Positions 1-11,167 of a stretch of DNA of 64,000 bases are shown one piece after another. Source of the DNA: Taxillus chinensis (lineage: Eukaryota; Streptophyta; Magnoliopsida; Santalales; Loranthaceae); contig CM042088.1 of the NCBI GenBank assembly GCA_023512835.1, positions 57,781,579-57,845,578 of the forward strand, given 5' to 3'. Made by a program: the position numbers and the translations under genes. Numbering within the stretch: position 1 is the stretch's first letter; every line of letters starts with the position of its first letter. The notes below the pieces were generated by a model. It was not told the DNA's origin. It searched no databases and was given only the letters and a program-made list of their open reading frames with translations.

Positions 1-606
1 CTATCCGCTCAACCCGTTCTATTCGCCCGACCCAACCCGAACCTACCCGCTATCCGCAAATAAAAAGTATACAAATAAGTGAGTCAGTTGAAAATTTTAT
101 TTTATGGTGGGTTGGGTCAATTAGCGGGTGAAAATGCTCAAACTCGTTACTAACCTTACCTGCTGTACTCCAATAGAGTAAACCTTATCATTTATCTATT
201 AAATATTAGTTTATTATTGTCTCTCTCATTGTGAGAGATAAGAGTTATACAGTATGAGGCTTATGATTATAAGTTTGTGATATTGTGATTCATAAATCTC
301 GTATCTTTTCTCATTCGTAATTATAAATACTTAGTGAATAAATAATATACTTTTGATTATACTTATTTTATATTTTATGCGTTTAATTTTTTTTAATGTA
401 TATCGTTTAATTATATAATAATAAATGGTGGTTGGTACACGCTCAACTCGCCATATCCGCCGGTTAATACTCGCCAAAAATTTAACAAATCCGCCAATTA
501 TTGAGATTGACGGATCAGTTGAAAGGTAAAAGAATTAATCACCCATTAATGACGGATCGGTTGATAATTTAGCCTTTTATCCGACCCCACCCGATCCACG
601 CACACT
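1..606. repeat. CCG-rich dispersed repeat, left end outside window
   Basis: The stretch has many short cytosine-rich motifs of the ACCCGCTATCCGC kind in AT-rich DNA. It ends near a segment reading GATCCACGCACACTCC, which resembles the terminal plus subterminal layout of non-autonomous hAT elements. The other end is not in the window, so no target duplication can be checked. No coding potential was seen. The hAT assignment is inference. Confidence 0.35.
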
Positions 607-756
607 CCTGAAATTATATTAAAACTTATTTAGAATTTATTTAAAATAATGATAAATCATAATTTTTTAAAATAATTATTTAAAAACAGTAATAAAAAAT
701 AACTACCATAAATAAAAATAACCAGGGTAAATAAGCCCAACAAGGCTCAGAAAGGC

Positions 757-1900
757 TTAGAAATTACAAATTAAAAGAAAAACAAACTCCAAGTCTTTAA
801 CAAATAAACTACGATCTGCTTCGAATGGTTTTGACACAGCCCCATCCATGCCGCTCTTGATGCATTTCTCATGCGTTGCCTGGATCACGTCGGCAGTCAT
901 CGCCAATATGAGCACATGCCAGTCTGTTACATTCTCATAAGCTTCTGCAGACACTTCGCGACATTGAATCTGAAGATTTATATTGCGCTGTGTCCGGATT
1001 TTCTCTGTACTTCCAAATGTGAAAGGAAAAAGAGAACCAGTTATAGGTACTACTGGCATATGCATCCACAAAACAAACATACCCATCCATTTCTGTCATT
1101 TGGATATCCATGAAGCATGCATCAAAGCTATGAGGTGGCTCAAGCAACGAGATGGCTTCTTTTCCACTGGACGCAATGATCACATCTGCTCCATATTTCT
1201 TCAAGGCGCAAGCAGCCACTCTGAGGTTCACACAATTATCATCTACAATTAGAAATTTTCTCCCCCAAAGCAGAAAGCTGAGAGAGACTTAGAACCTCTC
1301 CATTGTGGCTTTTCCGCTTGCTCCATGCACCAATTGTTTGTCGTCAAGATGCAGCAAGCATACTCGCCGTAAGGGGTTTCCTGATGAATGTTGGACTGTA
1401 CACATTAGAAGTAGGAGTCCTTGTGTCAGTTGATCCAAATGCATTTGTTAGAATGAAACCAAGCTTCGTCAAATCTTTCTACATGGTGAGAAAATGAATG
1501 GGGAAACTCATTCAAATCTTTCGTAAGGCCCTAAATATTGTTCTTCCCATTGCAATAATTTAAGGTTACTTACTTTAATTGAGTTCCCCATGAGATTGGT
1601 GATAATATGCCGAAATCTTCCTGGATCACCAATTAATATTTCAGTTAATCGATCAAATACATAGACCGCCAACGGTAATTTCCAAAATGCAAGTTCCAAA
1701 AACCCAAACATCAGAAAAGGATGGTTTAAGAGTCACAGTCTAGTGAATCACATATCGGAGAAGACAAACAGTTACCTCGACATTTTTTCTTGAGATTTTT
1801 CAGAAAAGAGTGATAAAATATCATCCATAATTGCCCAAAGATCAAACCGCAGTCTCAAGCTCAAGCTTCCCAAATTCTATCCTTGCCTGGTCTAAGTTAG
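757..1900 (-). pseudogene. Cytokinin receptor histidine kinase (AHK3-like) fragment, decayed
   Basis: Read on the minus strand, exon-like blocks follow the order of plant CHASE-domain hybrid histidine kinases. About 1890-1750 encodes the segment after the phospho-acceptor helix (LDQARIEFGKLELE). About 1690-1575 encodes the N-box region of the ATPase domain (GDPGRFRHIITNLMGNSIK), followed by a GTAAGT donor. About 1500-1280 is a linker to the receiver. About 1250-1070 and 1015-800 hold the receiver, with VDDN, the phospho-acceptor in CFMDIQM, and SKPFEA. In intact genes this protein is an ER/plasma-membrane cytokinin receptor feeding a phosphorelay. Here the sensor, membrane and His-box parts are absent. 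The first block is frameshifted, the linker holds a stop, a one-base shift precedes VDDN, and the acceptor before the last block reads CA instead of AG. It is a 5'-truncated dead copy. AHK3 rather than AHK2 or AHK4 is inferred from the linker and the VNLRVAA motif. Confidence 0.85.
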
Positions 1901-2639
1901 AGCTTTTCCATTTGCGCATTTCTTATGTATCCTAAATTAAACAATTCTTTTTAACGCACAATTATTTATCAATTTCAAGCATAATGTAAGAAAATTTTTT
2001 TTCACTCAAAAAAATATATCAAATATAGTTTAACAAACAAGTGTACGTTTATGCTTTTAAAAATTGACATAAATTAAACACTAGTTTTTTTTCACTAAAT
2101 TGAAAGATTTACTTATTCAATTGACATAGGAATGCTAATAGGCCGGGTTGGGACCGGATAGTGAGTGACCCAAATCTGCTCCGGATGAATTCAAGTTGAG
2201 GCGAAGCAAGACTAATGAGTGTGACGGGTTGGAGCGGTCACAAGCCAGGACTATGATTAGATATTTTAAGACAAAACTGTTGAAATTTTTTTTAAAATGG
2301 CTAATAGAGATAGGGTGACTAATACCCATGACTTTCGCATCTCGAAAAAAGAATTCAGAACGGATCGAAAAAGTCAGAATTATCATCTTCAGAAAAAATT
2401 TGTTTTATTATACCCACCCGATTAAGATTAAAAAAAAAGTAATAAAAGAAAAAGGGGCAGTGCTAAACAAGCATACGTACAAATTATAATAAAGCGCACC
2501 AAATGTAAATTGAAGTTCCATTCCATCAATCGTCTCCTACAAACGCAGAAGAGACTAATACATAGGGTTAGATTAATCAGGGTTGTGGTCAATATCCTAT
2601 ATCCAGCTCCTCATTATTATTATTCGATAAAGCTGGTAA

Positions 2640-2640
<1 letters not shown>
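1901..2640. other. AT-rich intergenic DNA, no gene seen
   Basis: AT-rich sequence with a short GC-richer patch around 2140-2240. No recognisable protein, RNA gene or paired terminal repeats were found. Confidence 0.5.

Positions 2641-2694
<54 letters not shown>
2641..2694. repeat. (AAT)n microsatellite
   Basis: About 18 uninterrupted ATA/AAT units, lying roughly 100 bp beyond the stop codon of the CML gene, so it may fall in or near its 3' untranslated region or terminator. Confidence 0.95.
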
Positions 2695-2697
<3 letters not shown>

Positions 2698-2799
2698 GAT
2701 AAAAAACCCTAACATCTTGCCAATTTAGGTTTGCATTGGTATATCTGACGGGAACATAAAACCCTAGAATCCATGGATTCGATCAATTCGAACTCTCTC

Positions 2800-3279
2800 C
2801 TACTTGGAATTGGAAGGCGGGGCTGAATCAGAGGGCTTGGCCATCATCTTCTGGAATTCCGAGAAGCAGATGTTGCCGTCGCCGTCGGAATCGAAGGACT
2901 TGATCATCCTGGAGCAGTCGTCGACGCTGAACTTCTCGCCAAGGCGGGTGAGGATCTGGTGGAGCTCGGCGGCGGAGATGAGGCCGTTCTTGTCCTGATC
3001 GTACATCTCGAAGGCGTCACGAAGCTCGGGGGCGTCGGCGCCGGCCTCTCCGGCGGCGTAGAAAGCGGCGAACTCGTCGAGGCTGATGAAGCCGTCGCAG
3101 TCGGCGTCGACCTCCTTCATCACGCGGGCGATCTCGGATGGGGAGGTGGCGGCGGCGGTAGAGCCGAGGGCGTTCAGGACGCCTGCGAGCTCTTCCGAGG
3201 AGATCCGGCCGTCTCCATTGGCGTCGAAGCGATCGAAGACCTGCCTCAGCTCGTCCTTGCAGGGGCTAGGGTTTGACAT
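2800..3279 (-). CDS. Calmodulin-like calcium-binding protein, four EF-hands (CML25/26/27-like)
   Basis: A 159-residue intronless ORF with four canonical 12-residue EF-hand loops: residues 19-30 ([12 protein letters not shown]), 58-69 ([12 protein letters not shown]), 94-105 ([12 protein letters not shown]) and 130-141 ([12 protein letters not shown]). All have Asp at position 1, Gly at position 6 and Glu at position 12, so all four should bind calcium. Length and spacing match plant CML proteins, which act as cytosolic or nuclear calcium sensors that change shape and bind target proteins. There is no signal peptide and no clear N-myristoylation signal (it starts MSNPSP). The tail is Ser/Pro/Lys-rich. 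The coding part is much richer in G+C than its flanks. The start is the first ATG after a TATA-like element 120-130 bp upstream. CML25/26/27 is the best subgroup guess; the exact orthologue is not certain. Confidence 0.95.
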   Translation of the reverse strand: MSNPSPCKDELRQVFDRFDANGDGRISSEELAGVLNALGSTAAATSPSEIARVMKEVDADCDGFISLDEFAAFYAAGEAGADAPELRDAFEMYDQDKNGLISAAELHQILTRLGEKFSVDDCSRMIKSFDSDGDGNICFSEFQKMMAKPSDSAPPSNSK

Positions 3280-3397
3280 GGTCGACCGGACGAGAGTCGA
3301 TCGATTTCTTGTTTTTCGCTACAGCGAATTTATTGATTTCAGGTAGGCCTCGACACGTTCGCATGTGCGGATGTGAATGGAGCGAAGTGTTACACCC

Positions 3398-3411
3398 ATA
3401 TATATATATAG
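3398..3411 (-). promoter_or_regulatory. Probable TATA box of the CML gene
   Basis: An alternating TA run (TATATATATATA) lies 120-130 bp upstream of the CML start codon on the same strand, a normal distance for a short 5' untranslated leader. Inferred from position and composition only. Confidence 0.5.
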
Positions 3412-3479
3412 GCATCGTTAGATTTGGAAGCTTCCGAGAGAGAGAAAAAATCATAATTGTGATTAGATATGTTTTTAAA

Positions 3480-4430
3480 AAATGAATTAATTCGATCCAT
3501 ATTAAAATTGAAGGCGCAATATAAATCTATTTCTGGTCAAAAATATTAAGCATATGATTTATTTTCTACTTAATAGCATATTTACTTGAGAAATAATATA
3601 TTCAATCGGTTTATTGTATTATTATAAAATTATAACTGATGTAAATGAATTTTTTTTCTCTGCTAATCTCATATGTTACAATTATCCACTAATTGCATTG
3701 CTCTTACATGAAAAGGTCTGCTTACACCAATTTGTAAATAATTCGTGCATCAACAATTTTCATGTCCTAACTGTATGTAGTATTATCCAATTAACTGCGT
3801 AATACACGTTCGTTCAACTCAAATTAGCATATTCGAAAATTGGCTTTTCGTCCTCAAAGTGTGGTCGTTACCACTTTTTCTATACGGATTGGTTCTGTTT
3901 TGAGATTTTTAACAAAAACCTTGCATATTTTAAACTCTCTTTCCGGTGCTACTCACCATAGCGGGGTCTATCTATTACCGTATCTCGCTCCTGCCTAGCG
4001 GATAATAAAATTTTAAAATCGAATCCTGTCCCATATGTAAGCGGGACGGAGTATCCCATTATATGGCAGGGTAAGCGGGGAGAGGCTTTATCCGCCCGAA
4101 CCCCGCTATCAGCTTTTATTGATTTCTCTCTTAAGACAGTTTTGCCTTTTAGAAGCTCCACGAAACAGTTGATAGGAGTAATTCGGATCCTATCGAGGTG
4201 TTAAGTTTAAAAACCGTATCCCGCTCTTACCTATGCGGGGTAACCCGCCCCGCATAACAAGAACGGAGCAGATAGCGGACGGAGTAGAGAGACGGGTACT
4301 CGCCCCTACTTTTTCCCATACCATGCAAGTGGGTTACAACATTTGTTGAAATGCTAGCTCGCCTAAAATGATTTTTTCTTTAAAAAAGAACACAATTTCT
4401 TAAGAATTATATATATATATATATATAGTT
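3480..4430. other. Intergenic DNA with a GCGGGG-rich repeat-like patch
   Basis: AT-rich to about 3940, then about 3945-4325 holds repeated GCGGGG/CCCCGC and GGATA/TATCC motifs of the sort found in subterminal regions of non-autonomous hAT elements. I could not pair convincing terminal repeats. An (AT)n run lies at about 4410-4428. No gene was seen. Confidence 0.35.
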
Positions 4431-5985
4431 CGAGAAAAAAGTGTAATTATATCCGTCAGATCTGTGGATGATTAATTTAGTATTTTAAGTTCATGGATCT
4501 TTAACATGGTGGGTTGAACAGAAAGCATGTGGCTTTGGCGAAGACCGAAAGCATCGGGAAGGGTGGAGAACGCGGCACGCATTGTGTGGCTAACGTGGCT
4601 GATCCGCGTTTGGGACGCGTTGGAATACGGAGTCAACCAGATGGTTTTTATTTTCAGAATCTGATGGGCAAGCCAAAAAAGGGCCTGACGGACATGGGGC
4701 ACGCGGCAGGCATCAATCAATTCGCGATTGCCACGCCACGCCACCGCGTGCGTTTCGACGGCACGAGTCAAGGAGATAAGAACGCGATTCTTCTTCTCCA
4801 GTTCATCTTTTTAATTCAATTTTAATTGAGGTCATGAATTAATTTTAAATTTTATCTTGCCAAATAAGTAATTTCACATCAGGATGGATGGATCAACGCC
4901 TAATTTTTATTTTTATTTTTATTTTTATTATTTGTGTATTATATAATTTATATTTAATAGTTTCCCAATAGGATGGAAACGAAATATGGGGCAAATGCAA
5001 AACAAAACAAAAAAACAGAGGCTGGGGTTCATCCCTAACCCTAAACGTATTAAGTTATAAACAATGATACGAAACATAAAACAAACATATAATAAATTGG
5101 CATTCAAAGATGATTTATAATTTCTAAACAGAAATTAAAAATATCATAATCATAAAAACAGAAATTAAAAATCTCAATTTATCATCGATCAATCATATAT
5201 CATAACAGAATCATAATTCAATTTCAACAAAACTAAAAATAATAAAACGCTAGCAGTCGGCCCACACAGGCAGACACGGTCACAGACAAACCCGACCCAG
5301 TGAATAAATTGGCAATATAATACTGAATACGAAATATCTCAATCAAGACTGACAGTGAAAAACTGAAAATGAATTACAGAGCAAGAGCCCCTGAGAATAT
5401 GAGACTTGAGAGCCGGATCACTGGATGTCTGGATCTGAATCTGAATTAGGCTAATGAGTGATGATAGGCCGTTGGAGTCGTCGGACTCGGCGCTGGCGAG
5501 ATGGCGCTGGGCGGCGAGCAAGTCTGGAGACTCTGGAACGGAGATGCAGACGCGCCGACAGGAGGGCGCTGAACGGCAGACGAGGCTGGTGGCTGCCTGG
5601 ACTCTAGAGGCAGATGCATTGGTCGTTGGCCCGTGGTCCGCGTCCGTGATGGAGCATGCTGCGTGGCGTGGATTGTCGGTGGAGTCGTAGATTAGGTTAG
5701 GTCACTTAGGCGCGCTGCCCTGAGAGAGTAGTCGTGAGAGTTGAAGATGGTCTTGAGAAGCCCAAATCGAAAGCCTCAGGCACTTGCGTGATCTTGGGCC
5801 CGGCCCTTCCTATAAGATGGTTACATTGATGCACCAAAATAATGTTGATTTTATATCTTTCTCGTTTGGCGGGGTGTTTGTCATGTATTTGATTTTAATT
5901 TTTTTTTTTGTTGGCAGAAGATAAAGAGAGTGTTATTTAAAAAGTGATCACACACACTCGGGTTAGAAAAAAAATAGTCGTGTTA
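4431..5985. other. Unassigned region with GC-rich patches, no recognisable gene
   Basis: GC-richer patches at about 4510-4800 and 5450-5700 allow open frames of 60-100 codons on both strands, but none resembles a known family. The first patch reads like a gene leader (many CGTGG and CCACG motifs, then a CTTCTTCTCCAG run). The rest is AT-rich. These may be leader exons or repeat cores, and I cannot tell which. Confidence 0.3.
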
Positions 5986-6675
5986 GAGCATCTCTAATCA
6001 TTCTAGCTAACTAACATGAACTAAAGTCATATTTAACTTGCTATAGTGAGACTTTAACTAATAACACTCCAATATACCCTTGCATTACTTTTTCCAAATC
6101 CCTAATACGTTGGGCGATTCCTGTGATTCTAGCTGCAGCAACGAGGGAATGCAGGTAAAAATAGTATTGATGGCCACCGTTGCGCAAGGATTTGGAAGAG
6201 AGCGTCGATGGCCACCGTTGCGCGAGGATATGCTTAAGTAGATTTGGAATCGCGATGGCCGCTGTCAACGAGGATCTGCAGGGAGAGGTGGTGGGAAGGG
6301 GGCGATGGGAGAGGGAGGCGACAGCCGATGGAGGGGTTGTGGGCGACGAGGGGAAGAAGGGGGTGATAGCGGGATTGAGGGGCTATGGGCAACGGCGGGA
6401 TGGAGGGTTGTGGGCGACGGCGGGATGGGAAAAGGGGAAGACGAGCGGGGGAAGGGGTGACGGCGAGATGAGAGACGTTGTGTGTGAGGCACGACCCAAG
6501 CAGAGAAAGGGTAGGGATAGTATTTGCTGACATGACATATTTAGCAATAGTAAAAGCTAAAACCATATTTAGCTTTTTGTTTTGCTTTTGCTAGTAGTTT
6601 AGCTAATGTATTGGAGATAAATTTAAGAGATATTTTGCTATAGTTTTTGCTTTACCTAATATACTGGAGATGCTT
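5986..6675. mobile_element. Tourist-like (PIF/Harbinger-type) MITE, 690 bp
   Basis: The left end is TTA then GAGCATCTCTAAT; the right end is ACTGGAGATGCTT then TTA. This gives inverted termini of about 12-13 bases and a 3-bp TTA target duplication (5983-5985 and 6676-6678), the habit of PIF/Harbinger MITEs. The interior at 6240-6500 is strongly purine-rich on the plus strand, and its open frames are low-complexity artefacts. The same family recurs at 54-59 kb. Confidence 0.75.
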
Positions 6676-6846
6676 TTAGTAATAAAGTAAAAAAAAATTA
6701 TCTCACACAAACAAAAAAATATATATGAAAGATATTTTGAATAATTATTTTATTAAAATAAAATATTATTTTATTCATAACCATGATTTTTATTTTGAAA
6801 ATAGGCAACTAAACATGCCATTGAAATCTCATATAGAAGCCTTAGT

Positions 6847-7101
6847 TAGGGATGTCAAAACTAACTCGAGGCGTCCCGATTCGATTTGATTCGTCTGACA
6901 AGCTATCGAGTCGGGTCCGAATCTTGCCCGACTCGTCCCAATTCGGGATTTTTAAAGAAATATAATACAAAAAATAATGACCCAATCCAACCCGTCCCAA
7001 ACTGTCCAAACCCTCAAATTAGATTTAGGTCAAAATAAATATTTTGGGTTGGGTTCGGGTTAGGCAATACCTAAACCTGACCAGACCCGTTGACATTACT
7101 A
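6847..7101. mobile_element. Short non-autonomous hAT-like element
   Basis: The termini TAGGGATGTCAA and TTGACATTACTA are inverted with one or two mismatches. Flanks GCCTTAGT and ACCTTAGC share six of eight bases, as expected of an aged 8-bp hAT duplication. The interior is rich in CCCGA, CCCAA and GGGTT motifs. Confidence 0.6.
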
Positions 7102-7634
7102 ACCTTAGCTCAATAGACAAAAGTAGGATCTAAAAGTAAAGTTGTGGGTGGTTCAAAACATAGCAGCTCAAGTTGGGGGTAGAAAAACATAAAATAAAAA
7201 AATAAAAAGTCTCATGTGGCATAGTTCAAACATGTATCTCAAACACTACAATAAAATGAACATCAAACTTTTCAGAATTTGTACATTATATAATCTCATA
7301 TCAACAATCTTTCGTTTTGGATGATGATATATATTTAGGACCTTAACTAGAATCCATCAACGATCTAAATAAGAATAACTGAATATCTAAATTCTAATTT
7401 AAGTAATTCAAGTAATTAATACAAAATATAATAATAAATTAAATTTATAATCAATAAAAGCCAACTTCATATATAATACATAATTAGGAATTAAAAACTT
7501 TTATAATAAGAAAATTAAAAAAAATAAATAAATTAACCCTACTTAATATAAAACACCAATTAAATAAAACAATTAAGATAAGAAGAAAGACTTCTATTTT
7601 TTTTTTTCATAAGTAAAGAAGAAAAGACTTCTAA

Positions 7635-8017
7635 GAGCATCCACATCAGGTTTGATATAATTAAGTTTTCCCTATAATTTAGGGAAAAAAATACAGATTT
7701 GTTAAAATTACATTCACATCAAGTTCCTTAAAAAGGGTATAGGGAAAGGGAATGAATAAGATCCCCTATATTTAGGATTTACTATTCATCCCTAAATATT
7801 TTCTCTATAATTTTTTAATATGTATTATTATACTTGTAATATTTTTATTGGTGATAATAAATGAAAAGATGAGAGAGAAAATAATATAAAATAAATTAAG
7901 TAATAAATGTAGATAGAAATAGGGAATGAGATATTTGATGTTTTTGAAAAATAAGCAAATTAAATACTATTCATCTCTAAAATAGGGATAAAAATACCAA
8001 AATTGATGTGGATGCTC
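7635..8017. mobile_element. Tourist-like MITE, 383 bp
   Basis: Perfect 14-base inverted termini (GAGCATCCACATCA and TGATGTGGATGCTC) are flanked by TAA on both sides (7632-7634, 8018-8020). The interior is AT-rich without coding potential. It lies about 310 bp beyond the stop codon of the PPR gene. Confidence 0.9.
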
Positions 8018-8330
8018 TAAGGCATAATAAACACGTACCGGGATACACGTAGCAATGCACACAGTAAACGCTACGTGCACGGCACTTCGTGCACAGAGAG
8101 CCAATTCCCCGGCTCTCCATCGTCTCGGGCAGGACTCCTGCACTCTGTGCTCGAATTCGATTGTTTCATCTTTGTGTTGGTGCAATATCTTCTTCAGCAT
8201 GAAACCAAAAAAATTGGAAAACCCAATGACGGTTAATACAACATTTTCATGTATTCGGAGAGAGATATCATTATAATTCCTAATGGGTAATATTTTTCTA
8301 GCACAATTTTGTACAAATCTTTATCTCAAT

Positions 8331-10421
8331 TTACATCCTTCGATCCGTCCTGGAAACTTCATAATAGACTCTCTTTTTTCCCACTTTGCCATGTAACTTA
8401 TAGAGAATTCTCCATGTCACAGCATCGGGGGCCAATCCATTTTTTCGCATTTCTCCCACAATCTGATAAGCTTCCTTCTTCAAGCCTAACTTACAAGCAT
8501 TGTCAATCAAAATATTGTAATTCACGATATTGGGCATCACCCCACAATCGACCAATTCATATAAGAAATCACAAGCTTCATTCCATTTGCCTGAGCAGCA
8601 AAGTCCCTTCAAAAAGGCTGCATATACAAAATCATCATGAATCTTTGAGGGCCAGATAACGTCCTCCCAAAACTTCTTAGCCCGCTCAAGTTGGCCAGAT
8701 TTGCATAATCCTTCAATTATTATGGTGTAACTAGTACTGTCAGCAATCACACTGTTACTTAACATGCTATTAAAAACAGCCATTGCTTCATTTGCTAGAT
8801 TGAGTCTAAACAGCCCATGGAGGACCACATTATAAGTTGCAACAACAGGCCTAAAACCTTTTCCAGGCATAGTCCGAAGCAGTAGGTTAAGAGCTTCCTC
8901 AGGCCTCCCACAATTTAGTAAACCAGACATGATGTTAGTAAAGGTCACAATATCAGGAGCACAAAATTTCCCAATCATCATGTCATTTAGCACCTTCAAA
9001 GCTTCTTCTATTCCTCCCATTTTGCAGAACCCATTTACAACCGTATTAAGGGTTACCACATCGGGCTGGCAATGGCTCTCGAGCATGGAAACTAGAACAT
9101 TCAAAAGCTCAGTTGGGTTACTCATAAGACACAGACCTCTCAGGAAAATATTATAAATTCTCGTGCGCTCTGCATCTTGCGATTCGCGCCTAACCAACAT
9201 GAATTGGAGAAGTTCCCTAGCCTTGCAAAGGTCAGACTCCTGGCAAAGTGCCTCCACTAGAGCCTTGTAGGTATGCAAAGAGGGGTAGTAACCGAATTCA
9301 ATCCCTTCTTTGAACAATTGATAAGCTCTCATACAACCTCCCTCCTTGGTTAGCCCATGTACAATAGAATTGTACGATGGTAAACTGGGATTAAAACCTC
9401 GCTTTCTCATAATATAGACAATCCTCGAAGCTCCATGATTCCTTCCAGCTCTACATAGCGAATCTATCATCTGTGCATAAGCAAATTCATCAGAAACACT
9501 CTTCCCCTGAGGCATATCTTCGGCAATCTGAAACACGTGCTGAGAAAACCCTTGGCGACACAGAGAATCAATAAGATTGGCAAAAGCTGCGCTGCGAATA
9601 GATTCATCCTTCTCCTCCCTCATTTTCACCCATAGATCTCCCATCAGTTCCTTCGCGCGCTCCACATCCTGCTGTCGCAGGACCCCTCGAAGCAAGACAC
9701 TGTGCGTGAGAGCATTAGGGGCTACATTTCTATGACACATTTCATCGAACAGCTTGAGTGCGGCACCAACGTCACCAATTCGACCATACCCACCAATAAG
9801 GGTCGTATAAGATACAGAATTGGGACAATGCCCTCTTCCCATCATGTCATACAGCAGCCCATGGGCCTCGTCAGGTCTAGACAGAGCGCAAAGCTGATTG
9901 ATCAGCCGGTTGTAATTTATCAACGAAGGCACGAACCTGGGCTTGGCACAGATGAGACGGCGGACCAGGAGCAGCGTCAGGTGCGGGGACCGAGAGTCAA
10001 GGAGGCGGGCGATGAGGATATTGGAGGTGCGTTCGTCGGGGACGCAGCCGGAGTCGAGGAAAAGGTGGAGGTGGCGGTGGGCTTCGGGGAAGCGGCCGGA
10101 GCGGCAGAGGGCGTGGACGATGGTGCTTAGGTTGAGAGAGTCGGGGACGTAGCCCCAGAGGCGAATGCGGTCGAGGAGGCGAAGCGCGTCGTCGACGTTG
10201 GGTGGGTCTCTGGCGCAGAGATGGTGGAGCGTTCGGGTCCAGTAGGGTCTGTTGGATACGCTCTCTCTTTCAAGGTCGGCTTGCTCGTGTGTTGGCGGAG
10301 GGCGTAGAGAGGCGTCCTCCGAATGCGCGGAGGAGGAAGCAAGTGGGAGTGCTCTTGTGGTTTTGAGGATGGTCGAGGACTTGAGCGATGGAACAACGAC
10401 TGTGGTGGGATTGGGGATCAT
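8331..10421 (-). CDS. Pentatricopeptide repeat protein, P-class, At3g18020-like
   Basis: A single 696-residue ORF without introns, typical of PPR genes. From about residue 60 to the end it is filled with 35-residue PPR helical hairpins, seen in repeats such as NYNRLINQLCALSRPDEAHG, SYTTLIGGYGRIGDVGAALK, TYNVVLHGLFRLNLANEAMA and NYNILIDNACKLGLKKEAYQ. No E or DYW editing domain follows, so it is P-class. The first 55 residues are rich in Ser, Thr and Arg with few acids, consistent with import into mitochondria or plastids. PPR proteins bind organelle RNA and control its processing, stability or translation. Length and landmarks (IRLWGY, VPDERTSNILIARLL, FWEDVIWPS) fit the Arabidopsis At3g18020 lineage as I remember it. 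The target RNA is unknown. An old chromovirus LTR begins about 300 bp upstream of the start. Confidence 0.95.
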   Translation of the reverse strand: MIPNPTTVVVPSLKSSTILKTTRALPLASSSAHSEDASLRPPPTHEQADLERESVSNRPYWTRTLHHLCARDPPNVDDALRLLDRIRLWGYVPDSLNLSTIVHALCRSGRFPEAHRHLHLFLDSGCVPDERTSNILIARLLDSRSPHLTLLLVRRLICAKPRFVPSLINYNRLINQLCALSRPDEAHGLLYDMMGRGHCPNSVSYTTLIGGYGRIGDVGAALKLFDEMCHRNVAPNALTHSVLLRGVLRQQDVERAKELMGDLWVKMREEKDESIRSAAFANLIDSLCRQGFSQHVFQIAEDMPQGKSVSDEFAYAQMIDSLCRAGRNHGASRIVYIMRKRGFNPSLPSYNSIVHGLTKEGGCMRAYQLFKEGIEFGYYPSLHTYKALVEALCQESDLCKARELLQFMLVRRESQDAERTRIYNIFLRGLCLMSNPTELLNVLVSMLESHCQPDVVTLNTVVNGFCKMGGIEEALKVLNDMMIGKFCAPDIVTFTNIMSGLLNCGRPEEALNLLLRTMPGKGFRPVVATYNVVLHGLFRLNLANEAMAVFNSMLSNSVIADSTSYTIIIEGLCKSGQLERAKKFWEDVIWPSKIHDDFVYAAFLKGLCCSGKWNEACDFLYELVDCGVMPNIVNYNILIDNACKLGLKKEAYQIVGEMRKNGLAPDAVTWRILYKLHGKVGKKRVYYEVSRTDRRM

Positions 10422-10719
10422 CGGACTCGCTTCTTGGGTGATTTTGTCTCCACTGCAGTCCCAACCAGTTGGGCGCTTTAATTCGAAGTTTTTATTGGGT
10501 TCAAATATTAAAGTTTAAACATCTCCGCGGTCTTTATCAATAAAAAAATCAAGTTAACGTAATACTTAATTTACGGTAACATTTTGGCTAGTAATATTTC
10601 AATCTTATTATATCTATTTTTTGCCTGTCATTTTGGGGGGAGTGGAGAGCGATCGAGGGTGGTGCAGCAGCTGGGGGAGGGGGAGAGTGGGGTGCAGCCG
10701 ACGGAGGGGGATAGCCGCA
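10422..10719. other. Upstream region of the PPR gene, with a purine-rich patch
   Basis: About 200 bp of AT-rich DNA that should contain the PPR promoter is followed by a G-rich patch (10635-10715). That patch resembles the G-rich DNA just right of the chromovirus (22378-22450), so the retroelement may have entered a G-rich repeat. No TATA box can be assigned with confidence. Confidence 0.4.
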
Positions 10720-11100
10720 TGCCATGGACCAAGGCTTATCTTAATACACTTAGGCCATTTTTGGATATTTCCCTTTGTAAAGTGTTGTAACTTAGTTTAT
10801 AGAGTGAGTTGTCGATATTTAAATACTCAATTAGAAATGATGTCTCCTAGTGTCAAAACCTGAAAAGTATTAACATCTATATGTAGCGGAGTGATGTAAA
10901 ACTTTCAAGCAATCAATACAATCGTTTGTTGCCTTTATTCAATCTTTCTTCTGCTAAACGCTTCCCTACACAATTGCTTTACAACGGATCGATGAGTTTC
11001 GATCCAAATGCGACTAGTTAGGCTGACCTAGCGTTCCTTCGTACGGGTGGGAACTAGGTGTCGCACGAGTTAAGCAATTATAAAGGCAAACCCTGTGACA
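10720..11100 (+). repeat. Chromovirus 5' LTR
   Basis: Begins TGCCATGGACCAAGG and ends CCCTGTGACA, matching the right copy at 21962-22346 over its whole length with scattered substitutions. It is directly followed by the primer site. Confidence 0.85.
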
Positions 11101-11102
11101 AG

Positions 11103-11117
11103 TGGTATCAGAGCCAA
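11103..11117 (+). other. Primer binding site for initiator tRNA-Met
   Basis: TGGTATCAGAGCC, two bases after the end of the 5' LTR, is the classical complement of the 3' end of plant initiator tRNA-Met, used to prime minus-strand DNA synthesis. Confidence 0.9.
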
Positions 11118-11167
11118 ATTTGGTGCCAAGTTCGGTGGAACAATCAAAAGCTTCGAGACGGTGCAAA

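Noticed and set aside
4472..4825. Opposed frames of about 100 codons
   Set aside because: No recognisable domain, and both strands are open over the same GC-richer patch, so composition explains it.
6180..6566. Open frames of 75-116 codons on both strands
   Set aside because: Arg/Gly-rich or Pro/Ser-rich low-complexity readings of a purine-skewed MITE core; no family resemblance.
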